Source of the DNA: Holosporales bacterium | Lineage (GTDB): Bacteria > Pseudomonadota > Alphaproteobacteria > Caedimonadales > UBA9215 | NCBI GenBank assembly: GCA_003503995.1 | Contig: DOCA01000096.1 | Location: 6,635 to 13,477 of the forward strand | Direction of reading: 5' to 3' | Length of the DNA stretch: 6,843 nt | In this document: piece after piece, positions 5,646-6,843 of the stretch | Position numbering within the stretch: the first letter of the stretch is position 1 | How the letters are laid out: each line of letters opens with the position of its first letter | Position numbers and translations under genes: made by a program | The notes under the pieces: model-generated | What the model was told of the DNA's origin: nothing | The model's input: the letters and a program-made list of their open reading frames with translations, nothing else | The model's database searches: none

Positions 5646-6665
5646 TTAAGAGCTCGCAACAGTAGGATTTTCAGTTTCTTCAAATTGATTATATTTCTTT
5701 TTTAATCCTTCAATAAACTCCTTAGAAAGGCCCAAACTTTCTGCAACATTTTCATTAACATAAAACTTTGGATTATCCAATAAGACAGGTGGGTGATTCA
5801 GTGCACTGCCCGTTTTCAAAACCTCCAAAAGAAGCTTCCCTGTTGCTCTTCCGATCTCGTATTGATCAAACGCAATAGCTGCAAAAGCGCCTCGCTCAAT
5901 GGATTCGGGATCACTTACATAAACAGGAACAGAGCGACTTTCAGCGGTTTTAATAATCGCTTCAATGGAAGAAATCACAAGGTTATCATTGGGAAGGAAG
6001 ATCGCCTCCACATCGCTAACAAGAGACGCTGCTGCCATTTGGATGTCTGCCGTTTTTGCAACAGGGACTTCTCGGACAACAATATCTTGCGCCTCGGCGG
6101 CGGCTCGAAAAGCAGCTATTTGAAACTCTGAATTTGCTTCACCCGCATTATAAATAACACCCACGGTTTTCAAATCTGGCTTTACAAGTTTCATTACTTC
6201 TATGATTTTGGTCACAGGAGGCTGATCAACCACACCTGTCAATGATTCCGTAGATTCCTTAAGAGAACTTAAAAGGTGTGCACCAACGGGATCGGTTACT
6301 GCCGAAAACACAATAGGGATCCCCGTGCCCTTGAAAGCCTTGACGATGGTTTGCGCCGACGGCGTTGTAATTGGCACCACAACCGTTGGGCTTAACGACG
6401 CAAATTTCTGAGCAATTTGTGCTGCAATGGTAATATTGCCTTGGGCATTGTTAGACATAATTTTAAGATCAGGATCAGCTTTTTTCAAAACATCCAACAC
6501 ACCCTTTTCAATAAGATCAAGGGAAGGGTGCGACGTGATTTTCGTAATAGCTACATCTCTATGCTTTGTACTTTTAAGCTTTTCAGTCGAAGCAGAATCT
6601 GACCAAACCGGAGACATCGTGCTGCTGAACGCGAAAGCGATGGCACAGGTTTTTAAAAAGCTCAT
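5646..6665 (-). CDS. ABC transporter substrate-binding protein (DUF534/TrpX-like)
   Basis: A 339-residue secreted binding protein of the ABC_sub_bind (PF04392) family. A Sec-type signal peptide covers about residues 1-22 or slightly beyond; there is no lipobox cysteine, so it should be free in the periplasm. The mature part has the two-lobe pattern: VAITKITSHPSLDLIEKGV (38-56), NAQGN (73-77), PITTPSAQT (98-106), PIVFSAVTDPVGAHLL (117-132), LTGVVD (142-147), VGVIYNAGEANSEFQ (168-182), IFLPNDN (222-228), PVYVSDPESIERGAFAAIAFD (starting at 247) and YEIGRATGKLLLEVLKTG (269-286). Characterised relatives bind tryptophan or other aromatic amino acids; the ligand here is unknown. The ATG has a strong AGAGGAGA site (6673-6680) seven bases upstream. 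The usual permease and ATPase genes do not follow it. Downstream is the repeat and a convergent gene. Confidence 0.9.
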   Translation of the reverse strand: MSFLKTCAIAFAFSSTMSPVWSDSASTEKLKSTKHRDVAITKITSHPSLDLIEKGVLDVLKKADPDLKIMSNNAQGNITIAAQIAQKFASLSPTVVVPITTPSAQTIVKAFKGTGIPIVFSAVTDPVGAHLLSSLKESTESLTGVVDQPPVTKIIEVMKLVKPDLKTVGVIYNAGEANSEFQIAAFRAAAEAQDIVVREVPVAKTADIQMAAASLVSDVEAIFLPNDNLVISSIEAIIKTAESRSVPVYVSDPESIERGAFAAIAFDQYEIGRATGKLLLEVLKTGSALNHPPVLLDNPKFYVNENVAESLGLSKEFIEGLKKKYNQFEETENPTVASS

Positions 6666-6699
6666 GGTCTTGTCTCCTCTTTGTTTGTTGGTTGATTAG

Positions 6700-6728
6700 T
6701 AGATATAGTATAGTTAAGGGGGTGTCAG
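6700..6728 (-). promoter_or_regulatory. Candidate promoter of the substrate-binding-protein gene
   Basis: On the minus strand CTGACA (6728-6723; five of six consensus bases) is followed after 17 bases by TATCTA (6705-6700; four of six). A TATACT hexamer at 6712-6707 has no well-spaced -35. The gap to the upstream gene is only 67 bases, so co-transcription with it is an equally good explanation. Confidence 0.3.
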
Positions 6729-6732
6729 TCTT

Positions 6733-6843
6733 CTAGTCAATGAGTAAATCCCTTGGAGGGACATTCCTCTCAATATTTTCTCGGTAGATGATATAAATGC
6801 TACACAAAATAACAATCACAGCACCAGATACCAAGGGAAGCGT
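6733..6843 (-). CDS. C-terminal end of a membrane protein, possibly a DMT/EamA permease (partial)
   Basis: The last 36 codons of a minus-strand gene enter from the right edge and end at a TAG (6735-6733). Residues 2-20 of the fragment form one hydrophobic helix (LPLVSGAVIVILCSIYIIY), followed directly by a charged tail starting RENIERN. A final helix with a small-residue start (SGA) and an aromatic-then-Arg-Glu exit is typical of the last helix of EamA-type drug/metabolite transporters. That call rests on pattern only, because most of the protein is outside the window. It precedes the substrate-binding-protein gene on the same strand with a 67-base gap. Confidence 0.5.
   Translation of the reverse strand, partial: TLPLVSGAVIVILCSIYIIYRENIERNVPPRDLLID

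Noticed and set aside
5793..6699. Plus-strand open frames opposite the substrate-binding-protein gene
   Set aside because: They lie antisense to a full-length, family-consistent gene and show no domain pattern.

Overview
The window looks like chromosome of an alphaproteobacterium with modest GC (roughly 40-45% by eye). The evidence is a Tol envelope-constriction cluster (ybgC-tolQ-tolR-tolA) whose TolR N-terminus and proline-rich TolA resemble alphaproteobacterial forms, an AmpG-type muropeptide permease, a 47-residue CHCC zinc-finger protein of the kind common in that class, and a TrpX/DUF534-type periplasmic binding protein. An AT-rich member such as a Holosporales-like or other host-associated lineage would fit, but nothing here proves the order.

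Layout: positions 1-159 hold no gene, but carry a 45-base copy of a dispersed repeat (1-45) and a small hairpin (81-100). A cold-shock-domain protein lies on the minus strand (160-438). An AT-rich divergent spacer (439-643) separates it from ampG (644-2023, plus), which is followed after 7 bases by the tiny zinc-finger gene (2031-2174). After a 125-base spacer comes ybgC (2300-2707), then tolQ (2745-3473), tolR (3477-3962) and tolA (3963-4784), tightly packed on the plus strand. Directly after tolA, where tolB and pal often sit, is instead a stand-alone PPP-type metallophosphatase (4795-5550) resembling the phosphatase domain of bacterial Pnkp RNA-repair enzymes. The convergent spacer 5551-5645 holds a second copy of the repeat within a larger imperfect palindrome. 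The minus strand then carries an ABC-type substrate-binding protein (5646-6665) and, at the window edge, the last 36 codons of a membrane protein (6733-6843), possibly a DMT/EamA permease.

How the genes work together: YbgC, TolQ, TolR and TolA belong to the proton-motive-force-driven Tol system that keeps the outer membrane attached during division. AmpG brings peptidoglycan fragments back into the cytoplasm, so the plus-strand genes have an envelope theme. The phosphatase is probably co-transcribed with tolA but has no obvious envelope role. The substrate-binding protein has no permease or ATPase gene next to it in the window.

I saw no CRISPR array, insertion sequence, tRNA or rRNA gene, and no clear new multi-gene system. 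The least ordinary items are the dispersed palindromic repeat and the Pnkp-like phosphatase in the tolB position.
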